This document shows positions 23,375-32,522 of a stretch of 64,000 nucleotides of DNA, piece after piece. The stretch is from the NCBI GenBank assembly GCA_964467705.1, contig CAYXUZ010000011.1:1-64000 (forward strand). The letters run 5' to 3'. Every line of letters starts with the position of its first letter. The first letter of the stretch is position 1. The notes beneath the pieces were generated by a model. It saw only the letters and a list, made by a program, of their open reading frames with translations. It was not told where the DNA came from and made no database searches. Position numbers and translations under genes: made by a program. This stretch comes from CAADGU01 sp964467705. Lineage in GTDB: Bacteria; Chloroflexota; Anaerolineae; Promineifilales; Promineifilaceae.

Positions 23375-25648
23375 ATGAATAAAGCGACTTTTGTTTCATT
23401 CTCTACCAATGTCAATCTGGATGCGCTGCCAGCCGGATCGGCGTTTAAGGCGATTTGGACGGTGCGTAACTCTGGAACAACCATCTGGGGAGAGGGTTAC
23501 ACCATCACCCATATCAACGCTAACAAAGGCAGCCAATTGCTGACCGTCAAGGCCACTTATACGCTGGCCGAAGTCGCTTCCAAAACCAGCGTGAACCCCG
23601 GCGAAAATGTAGAGATTACCCTGGAGATGACCGCCCCGGCGAAAGCCAATCATCGCTTTTTCACCGACTGGCAGTTGAAAGACCCACAGGGCAAGTTGTT
23701 TGGTGACATCATCTGGCTGCGCCTGGTAACAACGACACCGCCGCCTAAGGTCGAAGAAAAACCAGCGCCGGGCGGGCAGAAGATAAACAACAGCAAATAT
23801 ATTGACGACCACAACATTCCTGATGGCACGCCAATTCAAGAGGGCAAGAGTTTTACCAAGCAGTGGGTGGTGAAAAATAACGGCGATCTGCCCTGGACGA
23901 CGGCTTACCGGCTGGTGTGGGTGGGTGGTGAATCGCGCATGGCCGGTTCGATGAGCCATACTGTGCCGGAAGCGCAGCCGGGTGAGGAAGTGGTGCTTTC
24001 TGTACCCATGATTGCCCCACCAGCGCGGGCGGAGGCGTATACCAGTTCATGGCGCATCCATGATGAGCAGAACCGGGCCTTTGGTGATTCGTTTTGGGTG
24101 AAGATTCAGTCTACGGCGAATGTGGAGGGGTTTGGTATACGGCCGTACTGCCAAAACGATCCACAATGGAAAACCCTCAAACTAGGGCACGGTCAGAAAA
24201 CATTTGGCGAATTTGGCTGCCTGCTGAGTTGCATGGCCATGATGCTCACCGGTTTTGGCGAAAATTACACCCCGCTCTCGTTGAACAATGCCCTACTCAA
24301 CCGCCCCGCCGGGCAGGGGTTCGACGCTTCCAACGTGTTTTTCATCTCCCCGGCCGCACTCATTGACCACGTAAAGTTCTATGATAATTGGACGCCGTTG
24401 CCGAACACAGGCGCAACCTTTGCCAAACTTGACCCCAACCTGCTTGGCCGCATTGACCAGGAAATTGCCGCCGGGCAGGCAGTAATTTTGCAGGTGGATC
24501 AAGACCCCACCGACCCGTACACCTATGGCACAGAGCAGCATTGGGTGTTTGTGCTGGCGAAACAGGGGAATGATTATCTGGTACTCGACCCGACCGACGG
24601 CCGTCCCGTCTCCTTGCTCACGCGGTATGGCTATGCCGGGCGTTCACTGGCCGAGGCGGTCAAGTCGGCACTCATTTATCGTTCGGATCGGGTGCGGATT
24701 CAGCGCGGGGCGCAGCCGCCGGCCGTGGAACCGGTGAAAGAGAGTACGGCCGTGAGTGCCATTGGCCCCACCGATGGCGAATTGAAATACACCGGGCCGG
24801 CCTGGGAGTTTGGCAAGATGCTCAAAGGGGTGCATGACCGCGCCAACCGCCACCCGGTGCAGGCTGATTGGGACCTGGCACGAGGCAAGTTCGAGTCGGT
24901 GAAGGTGATGAGCGGCGTTTCGGTGGAGGAGATGCAAAATTATCAGGCCAAGTTTTACATGTGCCGGTTGTTTGAGAGCTGGAACGGCCGTCATGTGCCG
25001 GTGCAAGATTTTGTGAATACCGTCGCCAACGACATTGAACGGCTGGTGAATGCGGGCGTCACCTATTTTGAATTTCACAACGAGCCAAACCTGACGCATG
25101 AGGGGCTGCGCTACAAAGGGGTGGCTGGCTCCTGGAGCAACGGCGCGGAGTTTGCCCAATACTTCATGGAAGGGCGCAAGCTACTGCGGCAGCGCTTCCC
25201 TGGCATTAAAGTGGGCTTTCCCGGCCTGTCGCCGGGGGCGGATGCGGAATATCAGTTTGGGCATGATCGTGGCTTTCGGCTGAACGATGTCACCTTTTTG
25301 CAGCAGGCGGAAGCGGCCGTACGCGCCGCCGATTTTCTGTGTGTCCATGCCTACTACATCTCCATGCAAGAGGTGGAGACGGAAGCGATTGCTCTGGTGA
25401 AAAAGTACCGGCGCATGTTCCCGGACAAGTTGATGTTTGTGACCGAGTTCAGCAACCCTGACCCACAAATGAAGACGCCGATCATTGACAAAGGCAAACA
25501 GGCCAAACGGTTCTATGAGTTATGCAGCCAGATTCCCGGCATGGGCGCGGCTTATTATTTCATCATTTCCGGTTCGGGCTGGGATCATCAGGCATTGCGG
25601 CGGGACGCGGACGGCCGTTCGCTGGGCATCATTGAGCAAATGTTGTAG
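23375..25648 (+). CDS. NBR1-Ig x2 / C39-like peptidase / glycoside hydrolase multidomain protein
   Basis: This 757-residue protein is assembled from four domains. Two NBR1-Ig-like beta domains (about residues 15-118 and 140-245) are marked by FKAIWTVRNSGTTIW and FTKQWVVKNNGDLPW. A C39-like cysteine peptidase (about 252-445) has the expected GEFGC nucleophile at C282 and His389 in EQHWVFVL. A TIM-barrel glycoside hydrolase domain (about 475-757) has E570 in FHNEPN as probable acid/base and E691 in VTEFSNPD as probable nucleophile. There is no visible signal peptide, although this domain set is usually extracellular. AGGAGG lies 6 nt before ATG 23375. It could act on cell-wall or glycoprotein material. 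The mode of export is unknown. Confidence 0.88.
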   Translation: MNKATFVSFSTNVNLDALPAGSAFKAIWTVRNSGTTIWGEGYTITHINANKGSQLLTVKATYTLAEVASKTSVNPGENVEITLEMTAPAKANHRFFTDWQLKDPQGKLFGDIIWLRLVTTTPPPKVEEKPAPGGQKINNSKYIDDHNIPDGTPIQEGKSFTKQWVVKNNGDLPWTTAYRLVWVGGESRMAGSMSHTVPEAQPGEEVVLSVPMIAPPARAEAYTSSWRIHDEQNRAFGDSFWVKIQSTANVEGFGIRPYCQNDPQWKTLKLGHGQKTFGEFGCLLSCMAMMLTGFGENYTPLSLNNALLNRPAGQGFDASNVFFISPAALIDHVKFYDNWTPLPNTGATFAKLDPNLLGRIDQEIAAGQAVILQVDQDPTDPYTYGTEQHWVFVLAKQGNDYLVLDPTDGRPVSLLTRYGYAGRSLAEAVKSALIYRSDRVRIQRGAQPPAVEPVKESTAVSAIGPTDGELKYTGPAWEFGKMLKGVHDRANRHPVQADWDLARGKFESVKVMSGVSVEEMQNYQAKFYMCRLFESWNGRHVPVQDFVNTVANDIERLVNAGVTYFEFHNEPNLTHEGLRYKGVAGSWSNGAEFAQYFMEGRKLLRQRFPGIKVGFPGLSPGADAEYQFGHDRGFRLNDVTFLQQAEAAVRAADFLCVHAYYISMQEVETEAIALVKKYRRMFPDKLMFVTEFSNPDPQMKTPIIDKGKQAKRFYELCSQIPGMGAAYYFIISGSGWDHQALRRDADGRSLGIIEQML

Positions 25649-25655
25649 AAGGTGG

Positions 25656-25711
25656 CAAGTGGCAAGTTGCAGGTGGCAGGTGATGATTTGCCACCTGCAA
25701 CTTGCCACTTG
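25656..25711. repeat. Perfect 23-bp inverted repeat after the NBR1/C39 gene
   Basis: Arms 25656-25678 and 25689-25711 are exact reverse complements with a 10-nt loop. They are made of the words GGCAAGT, TTGCAGG and GTGGCA, also found at 52993-53070. The element begins 7 nt after the stop codon. Confidence 0.85.
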
Positions 25712-25764
25712 TTCACCACCAAACCATAATACGCGGCAAACTATTCCTGAAAAGAAGGACAGCT

Positions 25765-26841
25765 ATGGACATCAAAATTCTCCCCCTGGATGAAACAAAA
25801 TTAAAAACGCCGCCAACCGATGATTTTGGCTTTGGCAACAAGTTTAGCAACCGTATGTTTAGCCAGAAGTACACGCCGGAGTTGGGATGGCACGACGCCA
25901 CCATTGGGCCTTATGCGCCGTTTAGTTTAGAACCGGCTACGGCCGTGTTCCATTACGCCCAGGAAATCTTCGAAGGCACCAAAGCATATCGCCGCCCGGA
26001 CGGCAACATCAACCTGTTCCGCCCCTGGGAAAATATGCGCCGCTTCACCAACTCCGCCCGGCGTATGGCCATGGCCCCGGTGGACGAGGAAGAACATCTG
26101 GCGGCCATTATCAAACTGATTGAACTGGAACAAGAATGGGTGCCAACCTATCCGGGGGCGACGCTGTACATCCGCCCCACGATGATCGCCACCGATGCGG
26201 CATTGGGTGTTCATGCCAGCCACAGTTATTTGCATTTTGTGATTGTGGGGCCGGTGGGGCCGTACTTTAAGGGCGGGTTCAGCCCGGTGCCGGTCTATAT
26301 TTCCGACAAGTACCGCCGGGCAGTACGCGGCGGTGTGGGCGACGCCAAGACGGGTGGCAACTACGCCGCCAGCCTGTTGGTGGGCGAAGAAGCGCAGGCC
26401 AAAGGGTATTCGCAGGTGTTGTGGCTGGATGCGATTGAAGGACGCTACATTGAAGAGGTGGGGGCAATGAATATCTGCTTTGTGTATGAAGGGCACAAGA
26501 TTGTGACGCCGCCGCTGACGGGCAGTATCTTGCCGGGGGTGACGCGCCAATCGGTGCTGGAGTTGGGGCGCGACCTGGGGTATGAGGTGGCCGAAGAGAT
26601 GATTGATGTCCACGACATGCTGTCCGACATTCAGTCGGGCAAGATTACGGAGGTGTTTGGCTGCGGCACGGCCGCCGTCATTGCTCCGGTCGGTAAATTC
26701 GGCTTCGAGGAAAAGGAATACATCATCAACGATTACCAGAGCGGCCCCGTGTCTAAACATTTATATGACGAGTTGACGGGGATTCAGTACGGCCGTATTC
26801 CTGACCGCTTCGGCTGGACATTGACGATCACCGTACCCTGA
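25765..26841 (+). CDS. ilvE: Branched-chain amino acid aminotransferase
   Basis: This 358-residue fold-type IV PLP enzyme makes leucine, isoleucine and valine from their 2-oxo acids, or starts their breakdown. Typical blocks of the large (eukaryote/Bacillus-like) BCAT group are present: YAQEIFEGTKAYRRPDG, NLFRPWENMRRF, YIRPTMIATDAALGV, GVGDAKTGGNYAAS with the Schiff-base Lys, and GSILPGVTRQSVLELGRDLG followed by VFGCGTAAVIAPVG. ATG 25765 has AAGGAC upstream. It stands alone, without ilv/leu genes. The acyl-CoA dehydrogenase at 936-2099 could act in the same degradation route, but this is only a possibility. Confidence 0.96.
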   Translation: MDIKILPLDETKLKTPPTDDFGFGNKFSNRMFSQKYTPELGWHDATIGPYAPFSLEPATAVFHYAQEIFEGTKAYRRPDGNINLFRPWENMRRFTNSARRMAMAPVDEEEHLAAIIKLIELEQEWVPTYPGATLYIRPTMIATDAALGVHASHSYLHFVIVGPVGPYFKGGFSPVPVYISDKYRRAVRGGVGDAKTGGNYAASLLVGEEAQAKGYSQVLWLDAIEGRYIEEVGAMNICFVYEGHKIVTPPLTGSILPGVTRQSVLELGRDLGYEVAEEMIDVHDMLSDIQSGKITEVFGCGTAAVIAPVGKFGFEEKEYIINDYQSGPVSKHLYDELTGIQYGRIPDRFGWTLTITVP

Positions 26842-26961
26842 ACTTATGATGATTTTTTGAGCAATGAATCATCTGATCTAATAGCTAGGCGGCACACAGA
26901 ATTGGACAATATCTATCGTACGATGGCCCAATACTAAAGACAGGAATAAAGGCGCAACACT

Positions 26962-27576
26962 ATGAAGGAGTTGAGTGTTTGGGTAGATCAGTTTTACGGA
27001 GGAATCATCGGGCATGGAATGTTTGTTCGTTCGCTGTGTCCAGAGAAGACACCCACTGAACCTCTCGGCAAACTTATAAGGTGGCTTCAGCCAGGTACTT
27101 CCTATTTTGATCGGGGGGATCTGCCATTAAGCTATTGTAAGGTCAGTAAACCTGAGGCAATTTTTCATTTGTTTTCACTAGGAGAGGCTGCTTGGGGAGC
27201 ATTTCACAACGCACATTCACTCAATGAACTAGATTTTCAACCCAAATTGGCTGGAATAGTTGTTGTAATTGAGCGGGAATCCGTCATGATGAGTCTGGAG
27301 AGAAAGTCTAAGAAGGGCATAAATTCAATATCGTCTTTGGGGACAACGCATTTTTCGTGGTTTGAGAAACAAAGGTTACCATATGTCATCGCAGCTACGG
27401 GATATCAGGACGCGAAAGCAGAATTGGAATTTCTCCGTACAGCTCTGGCTCTGACTTCCAACATTCCTATGATTCCTGGACCATCTCTGTGGCAGGGTGA
27501 CCCCTTGCTGTTTGACACCGAACATGCCAACCAGGTTCTGTTTGCATTGTATAAGGAAATAAAACATGGTATTTGA
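26962..27576 (+). CDS. Unknown 204-residue protein, faint resemblance to a degenerate small GTPase
   Basis: I do not recognise this protein with certainty. Its base composition is more AT-rich than its neighbours and it contains no ACGGCCGT octamer, which suggests later arrival. A hydrophobic strand AGIVVVIERE, then RLPYVIAATGYQDAKAELEFLRTAL and a closing HANQVLFALYKEIKHG recall the C-terminal half of MglA/Ras-like GTPases, with the N-K-x-D strand replaced by A-T-G-Y-Q-D. No P-loop is present, so GTP binding is not supported. The last 11 bases overlap the start of the DinB-like gene, which is therefore coupled to it. Confidence 0.7.
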   Translation: MKELSVWVDQFYGGIIGHGMFVRSLCPEKTPTEPLGKLIRWLQPGTSYFDRGDLPLSYCKVSKPEAIFHLFSLGEAAWGAFHNAHSLNELDFQPKLAGIVVVIERESVMMSLERKSKKGINSISSLGTTHFSWFEKQRLPYVIAATGYQDAKAELEFLRTALALTSNIPMIPGPSLWQGDPLLFDTEHANQVLFALYKEIKHGI

Positions 27577-28075
27577 GAACCTCTACCAGGAATTGGCGCG
27601 GGGGATGGAGATTATCCCGCTGTTGGTGGCGGAGATGACGCAGGCAGAAGCGCAGGTGAAGCCCGCGTCAGAGTCATGGTCGGCGTTGGAAGTCATCTGC
27701 CATCTGTATGATGAGGAGCGTGAAGATTTCCGGCAGCGGCTGGACATCATGCTGCACCGGCCACAAGAGCCGCTGCCAGACATTGACCCACAGGGCTGGA
27801 TCACCAGCCGCCACTACAACCAGCGCGATCTGGCCGAAATGGTGCAAAAGTTCACGGCCGAACGCACCCAATCACTGGCCTGGCTCAAAGGACTGGCCGC
27901 GCCCAACTGGGAGGCGGTGTATACCAACCAGTGGGGTTCTATGAAAGCGGGTGATATGTTTGTCGCCTGGGTGGCACATGATAATTTGCACACCCGTCAA
28001 CTGGTGGAACTGCGCCGCCACCGCCTGCTCAACCTGACCACGCCGTATGATGTGGGGTATGCGGGAGATTGGTAA
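27566..28075 (+). CDS. DinB-like superfamily protein
   Basis: This 169-residue four-helix protein fits the DinB/YfiT-like family. The metal-binding histidines are expected in EVICHLYDEEREDF (His46) and VAHDNLHTRQLVEL (about residues 137-143). W-S-A-L-E at about 38 and the H-x3-H-type pattern near the C-terminus are typical. Members act as metal-dependent thiol transferases or are uncharacterised. AAGGAAAT lies before ATG 27566, inside the previous gene's end. No thiol-biosynthesis gene is near. Confidence 0.9.
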   Translation: MVFENLYQELARGMEIIPLLVAEMTQAEAQVKPASESWSALEVICHLYDEEREDFRQRLDIMLHRPQEPLPDIDPQGWITSRHYNQRDLAEMVQKFTAERTQSLAWLKGLAAPNWEAVYTNQWGSMKAGDMFVAWVAHDNLHTRQLVELRRHRLLNLTTPYDVGYAGDW

Positions 28076-28076
28076 A

Positions 28077-28135
28077 TCGTGATGCGTGATGCGTGACCCG
28101 TGAGGATTCTTCACGAATCGCGCATCACACATCAT
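28077..28135. repeat. Hairpin word element (GTGATGCGTGA/TCGCGCATCAC)
   Basis: Repeated GTGATGC words followed by inverted GCATCAC words start 1-2 nt after the DinB-like stop codon and form an imperfect stem. Confidence 0.6.
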
Positions 28136-28150
28136 GTCTGGTTCTATGCT

Positions 28151-28525
28151 ATGAAAATGTCCAAAATAGAAGGCGGGGTGCGTACCGTACTGGCCTTTAA
28201 CGAGGCGTTTAACCGGCATGATGTGGCCGGGATGATGGCGTTGACGAGTGACGACGGCCGTTTCGAGAACACCTTCCCCGCCCCCGATGGCACTGTGTAC
28301 ACCGGAAAGGCAGCGGTGACCCAGTTCTGGCAGGAATTTTTTCAGAACTCCCCCCAGGCGCATATTGAAATTGAGGAGATTTTTGGGTTGGGTTTTCGCT
28401 GCGTCATGCGCTGGCGGTATGAATGGGTGGACGAGGCCGGAAACAAAGGGTATGTGCGCGGCGTGGACATTTTCCACATAAAAAACGGCCTCATTACCGA
28501 AAAGCTGTCCTACGTGAAGGGGTGA
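28151..28525 (+). CDS. SnoaL-like / NTF2-fold protein
   Basis: This 124-residue protein is a typical NTF2-like cone fold: VRTVLAFNEAFNRHDVAGMMALTSDDGRFEN, then the YTGKAAVTQFWQEFF helix and the RCVMRWRYEWVD and VRGVDIFHIKNGLITEKLSYV strands. Members are small-molecule hydrolases, isomerases or binding proteins; no catalytic assignment is safe. ATG 28151 (MKMSKIEGG) is preferred over 28100, which would translate the repeat element. Its stop TGA shares bases with the next start (TGATG). Confidence 0.9.
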   Translation: MKMSKIEGGVRTVLAFNEAFNRHDVAGMMALTSDDGRFENTFPAPDGTVYTGKAAVTQFWQEFFQNSPQAHIEIEEIFGLGFRCVMRWRYEWVDEAGNKGYVRGVDIFHIKNGLITEKLSYVKG

Positions 28526-28803
28526 TGGCGCCTGAGGATAGTGTGAAAATGAAAACACCAACGTCAGAAACGCTGTGGCTGGAAATCAAAACCTCCCTGG
28601 AGGAGCAAAGGAATTTCATCAATGAGGAGATCCGCAACTACCCGCCGCCGATTCCCGCCTGTGATGCCCAGTTTAATTTCCTTCTGGAAGAGCGGGCACG
28701 GCTGACGACAGAACTGAACCGGCTGCAAGAAATTACCGGACAAAATACAGATGACACCTCCGCACGCATCATATCTAACGCCTCAACCATCACTCGTACT
28801 TGA
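28525..28803 (+). CDS. Small coiled-coil protein of unknown function
   Basis: This is a 92-residue protein with a predicted helix pair: LWLEIKTSLEEQRNFINEEIRNY, a short proline linker (PPPIPACDAQ), then FLLEERARLTTELNRLQEITG. It starts at ATG 28525 within the TGATG overlap with the SnoaL-like gene, or at ATG 28549 after GAGGA. The last 14 bases overlap the convergent end of the ABC permease gene. Role unknown. Confidence 0.7.
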   Translation: MAPEDSVKMKTPTSETLWLEIKTSLEEQRNFINEEIRNYPPPIPACDAQFNFLLEERARLTTELNRLQEITGQNTDDTSARIISNASTITRT

Positions 28804-30016
28804 ACCGCCAGAGGCCAATGCCCAGGAACACGGCCGTAAAACCCAACAGCACCAGCACTTCCGGCAGCACGGCCGTCACCCCCCACCCCCGCGTAATAAT
28901 GTCCTGAAAACCGCTCATCGCCCAATAAATCGGCGACAGTTTGCCCACTGTTTGCAGCCAGTCCGGCACAATCTCCAACGGCCACCACGCCCCGCCCAAC
29001 GCCGACATGGACAGCACTAGCACCGTGCCTAACGCATTCGCTTGCGCCAGCGTCTTCACCAATGCGGCCATCATCATGCCCAGACCAGACATCGCCAGGG
29101 CAAAACTGACCACCATCAGCGCCAGCGCCGCCGGAGAGTTACCCCAGGCTACATCAAAAAACAGCGCCCCGGCCACAATCAGAATCACCATCTGAATGAC
29201 ACCTGCCGCCACAATGCCCATCAGCTTGCCGCCGATAATGCTGCCCTTGCGAATGGGCATCACCGCCAACCGGCGCAGTGTGCCCCACTGCCGCTCCTGA
29301 ATCAGCACCGCCGCCCCGCCCAACATGCCAAAGGTGGCAAACATCGCCATCATGCCCGTCGATGACTGGTCAATGCCGCTGGGGATCACCTCGGCCGCAT
29401 TCACCACCAGTTCGTCCTCGTTGATTTGCACGGCCGTTGGCGGCTGCTGCCAGGCCGCCCGCGCCAACGTCACTGCTTCCAACTGGTAACTTTCCGAGTC
29501 CACATCCTGCTTAAACAAGCCTAACTCAGCGGCAACGGCCGTAGAAATGGCCGACACCCGCAGCAACCCCGTCAACTGGCTGATGGCCGCATTGACCGCC
29601 TCCGTCACCGGCTGCACGTCCCGTGTGTTGGCCGGGTCGCTGTAAAAATCCAGGTCAACACCCTGCCCCGCCGCCAGCCGTTGGCTAAAATCCGCCGGAA
29701 TCACCAATGCCGCCGTGACATCCCCATTTTCCACCTGGGTCACGGCCGTTGCCCGCTCCCCCTCTTGTACGACCAGATTCGGGTCAACCTGCAAATTCTC
29801 CAGCAACAGCCCGCCCCAATCGCCGTTGTCCTCATTCACCACCGCTACCGTCCAGGTCACGGCCGTGCTGCTCGTATTATCGCCAAATCCCCCGGTTGCC
29901 TGCCCCACCAAAAAGGTAAACAACAGCGGCATGGCAACCTGAAAAACCAACGTCGCCCGCTCCCCATACGTCAGCCGCAAATAATGAACCATCATGTCAA
30001 AGGTATTGCGTACCAT
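28790..30016 (-). CDS. ABC-2 type transporter permease
   Basis: This 408-residue permease has one N-terminal segment (about residues 20-40), a large extracytoplasmic loop (about 45-215), and five C-terminal segments (from about residue 220: MMAMFATFGMLGGAAVLIQERQWGTLRRLAVMP). The E-R-x-W-G-T-L-R-R-L pattern after the first of these is the usual ABC-2 contact with the ATPase. It is the third gene of a minus-strand operon: ATPase (31370-32329), frameshifted permease (30022-31292), then this one 5 bp later. Such a set usually exports a drug, lipid or peptide. Confidence 0.92.
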   Translation of the reverse strand: MVRNTFDMMVHYLRLTYGERATLVFQVAMPLLFTFLVGQATGGFGDNTSSTAVTWTVAVVNEDNGDWGGLLLENLQVDPNLVVQEGERATAVTQVENGDVTAALVIPADFSQRLAAGQGVDLDFYSDPANTRDVQPVTEAVNAAISQLTGLLRVSAISTAVAAELGLFKQDVDSESYQLEAVTLARAAWQQPPTAVQINEDELVVNAAEVIPSGIDQSSTGMMAMFATFGMLGGAAVLIQERQWGTLRRLAVMPIRKGSIIGGKLMGIVAAGVIQMVILIVAGALFFDVAWGNSPAALALMVVSFALAMSGLGMMMAALVKTLAQANALGTVLVLSMSALGGAWWPLEIVPDWLQTVGKLSPIYWAMSGFQDIITRGWGVTAVLPEVLVLLGFTAVFLGIGLWRFKYE

Positions 30017-30021
30017 CGTCC

Positions 30022-31292
30022 TTACCTCTTCATCCGCCGATCAAACTGCCACAACGCTGCCAGGAAAAAGAACCCGCCAATGCTCAACAGCACGGCCGCC
30101 GGTAACAGCACATCGGCCAGCCCACCTTCATAAATCGTCAACGCCGTCAGCCCATCAATGCCCCAGCGGTTAATGGTGATCTTGCTCAACTGATCCAGCC
30201 AGGCCGGAAAGTTTTGGGCGTTGACAAAATTGCCACCTAACGCCGCAAACACCAACGAAATGACCGAACCAAAGATGGCGGCCTGATTTGCATCCTTCGC
30301 AAACGCGGCAATCAACATCCCCAGGCCGGTATAGGCCAGCACTATCGCCAGCACCATCAGCGCCAACCCTGCGGCCGAGTTCCCCCAATTAAGTTGAAAC
30401 AGCAACCGTGAGGCAAACACAAAGACCACAAACTGGATAATTCCGGCCAGAAAAACGCCGCCTACCTTACCCATCAAAAGTTCGCTGTGGCGGATGGGGG
30501 TGGTCAGCAGCCGGGGCAGTGTGCCCGCCTTTTCTTCTTCCAAAATAGAGCGGGTGCTGTCCATCATGGCAAACATCAGGAAAAGAATGCCCATGCTGGG
30601 CGCAAAAAAGGCAAACGGGCTGATTTCCACCGGCTCCTCTTCTTCGCCTACCGGAATCTGGCGCAGGGTAATGGCCGCACCCCGGTTGGTCGCGCTCTGG
30701 TTTGTTCCACCCAACTGTGTGCCAATTCCTCCAGCACCGTTCCTAACTGCGTTAAGGCTGGCCCTAACACGGCCGTTTGCCCCATTAACTGCTCCACCGT
30801 CACCTGCGCCCCAATCGCGCCCGTGTTAAAGCTGTTGGTAATCTGCACCACAATGCCGCGCACAATATTCGGCGTGATGGTGGAACTGGGATCGGCGTAA
30901 AAGGCAACAATAGCTGGCGATGGCGAGTCGGTGTTGCCGCGCACGGCCGTCGAAAAGCCTACCGGAATATGCACCACCGCCCGCGCCTCCCCCTGCTGCA
31001 CGATAGCCCGCGCCTCGTCCAGGTCAGCCATCTCCGTCACCAGCAGCAGTTCCGCCAACTCACCCGCCTGCATCGCCTCTACAAACTGCACCCCCATTTC
31101 CCCTTCGTCATCATTCACCACCAGCACCGGAATCTGGTCAAAGGGCACACTGCTGCCGCCCATCAAAAAGTTGCCAAACGACGCGCCAATGATGAACGAC
31201 AGCACCAACGGCGCCAGAATCATCAACAACAGCGCATTCCGATCCCGAAATGTAATGCTCAAATCCTTCCAGGTAATCGCCAAAATTCTCAT
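30022..31292 (-). pseudogene. ABC-2 permease split by a frameshift
   Basis: The N-terminal half (31292 to about 30715: membrane segment LLLMILAPLVLSFIIGASF, then the periplasmic loop) and the C-terminal half (about 30714-30022: MGILFLMFAMMDSTRSILEEEKAGTLPRLLTTPI and five membrane segments) are in different frames of the same strand. Together they make a permease of about 420 residues parallel to 28790-30016. The break lies near 30710-30720, where the N-terminal frame reads L-A-H-S-W and the other T-Q-L-G-G-T-N-Q; one missing base explains it. Either a sequencing or assembly error or a real recent mutation is possible. Neither half alone would be a working permease. Confidence 0.85.
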
Positions 31293-31369
31293 AGTACCTC
31301 ACCATACAGAAACAAATTTAACGCAGAGTCGCAGAGAAAACCTTCGCGTATCTTCGCGCTCTTCGCGGA

Positions 31370-32329
31370 TCAGTCCCGCAGCGCTCGCCCTGTCAGGTGC
31401 AAAAACACCGCTTCCAGGTCTGGCTCTTGAATTTCCAGCTTGCGAATGGGCAAGCCCTGCCCGGCAATGTGCTGAATGACGACCGGCAGCAGGGCATTGG
31501 CATCTTCGGCTTGCAGCAGCAAACGGCCGTCCACCTCCCCATCCACCTGATGCACCCCCGGTAGCGCCGCCAACGTCTGCTGCAAATCCCCGTTCGCCCC
31601 ATCAGGCAGCCCCACATCCAGCCGCACCGTGTCATAATGCCCCACCATCGCCGTCAATTCATCCAGCGTGCCCAATGCAATCAATTCGCCATGATCAATA
31701 ATGCCAATGCGATGGCTCAGTTCTTCCGCCTCTTCCATGTAATGGGTGGTATACAGCACCGTCAGCCCTTGTTGGTTGAGTTCCTGCACCGTGTCCAGAA
31801 TGCGTCGGCGGCTTTGGGGGTCAATGCCCACCGTTGGCTCATCCATGTACAGCACTTTGGGATTGTGCAGCAGCCCCACGGCGATGTTGATACGCCGTTT
31901 CATGCCGCCGGAGAAGGTTTCCACCTTGTCGTTGGCTCTATCCGTCAGACCGGCAATATCGAGTACGGCCGTGACCCGTTCCTTCAACTTATCCCCGCGC
32001 AGCCCATACATGCGCCCCCAAAACTGCAAATTCTCGCGGGCGCTGATGGCATCATACAGAGCAATCTCCTGCGGCACCACGCCAATCACCTGCTTCACTG
32101 CCTTCGCCTCGCGGGTAATAGCGTGTCCATCAATCACCGCCTCGCCGCCAGAGGGGGCCAACAACCCACTGAGCATGGCAATGGTCGTACTCTTGCCCGC
32201 CCCATTTGGCCCCAACAGGCTAAAAATCTCCCCCTGCTGAATGGCAAAAGAAACACCTTTCACCGCTTCCGGCCCATCCGGCGGGTTATACTGTTTACGC
32301 AAATCACGGGTTTCCACAATGACAGACAT
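31370..32329 (-). CDS. ABC transporter ATP-binding protein (ABC-2 exporter type)
   Basis: This 319-residue ATPase has Walker A (GPNGAGKSTT, about residue 39), Q-loop region, signature FSGGMKRRI (about 144), Walker B LYMDEPTVGIDP (about 165) and the H-loop Y-T-T-H-Y-M-E-E-A. Residues 225-319 are the accessory C-terminal domain common in exporters of the drug/daunorubicin type. It heads the operon with the two permeases downstream. A CACAAACAC word element lies immediately upstream in the leader. If the split permease is truly broken, the complex may work with the intact permease alone. Confidence 0.95.
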   Translation of the reverse strand: MSVIVETRDLRKQYNPPDGPEAVKGVSFAIQQGEIFSLLGPNGAGKSTTIAMLSGLLAPSGGEAVIDGHAITREAKAVKQVIGVVPQEIALYDAISARENLQFWGRMYGLRGDKLKERVTAVLDIAGLTDRANDKVETFSGGMKRRINIAVGLLHNPKVLYMDEPTVGIDPQSRRRILDTVQELNQQGLTVLYTTHYMEEAEELSHRIGIIDHGELIALGTLDELTAMVGHYDTVRLDVGLPDGANGDLQQTLAALPGVHQVDGEVDGRLLLQAEDANALLPVVIQHIAGQGLPIRKLEIQEPDLEAVFLHLTGRALRD

Positions 32330-32339
32330 ATTTTTCTCC

Positions 32340-32425
32340 TGAAAGTGATCGTGTGTTTGTGTGTTTTCGTTCTTGCGTGATCACTCAAACACGAACACAC
32401 AAAATCACACAAACACAAGTTTAAC
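32340..32425. repeat. CACAAACAC/GTGTTTGTGTG word element
   Basis: Inverted and direct words GTGTTTGTGTG and CACAAACACAA occupy the spacer upstream of the ABC ATPase start. The ACACATGAAC words at 10500-10550 belong to a similar low-complexity class. Confidence 0.55.
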
Positions 32426-32475
32426 GGCCGTGCCCCCACCGCAGATGTGCCAGAAGTCACATCCAGGTCACTATG

Positions 32476-32522
32476 ACCGATTACGGATTACGGGTTACGA
32501 ACTACGGATTACCGGGTTACAG
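32476..32522. repeat. CGTAATCCG-family element at the 3' end of 32509-32982
   Basis: Tandem CGGATTACGG words overlap the gene's last codons; the TAA stop (32509-32511, minus strand) is read as CGG-TAA-TCCG. Confidence 0.75.

Noticed and set aside
28077..28135. Possible tRNA or small RNA because of stable folding
   Set aside because: No cloverleaf, no T-loop GGTTCRA sequence; the fold comes from repeated words.
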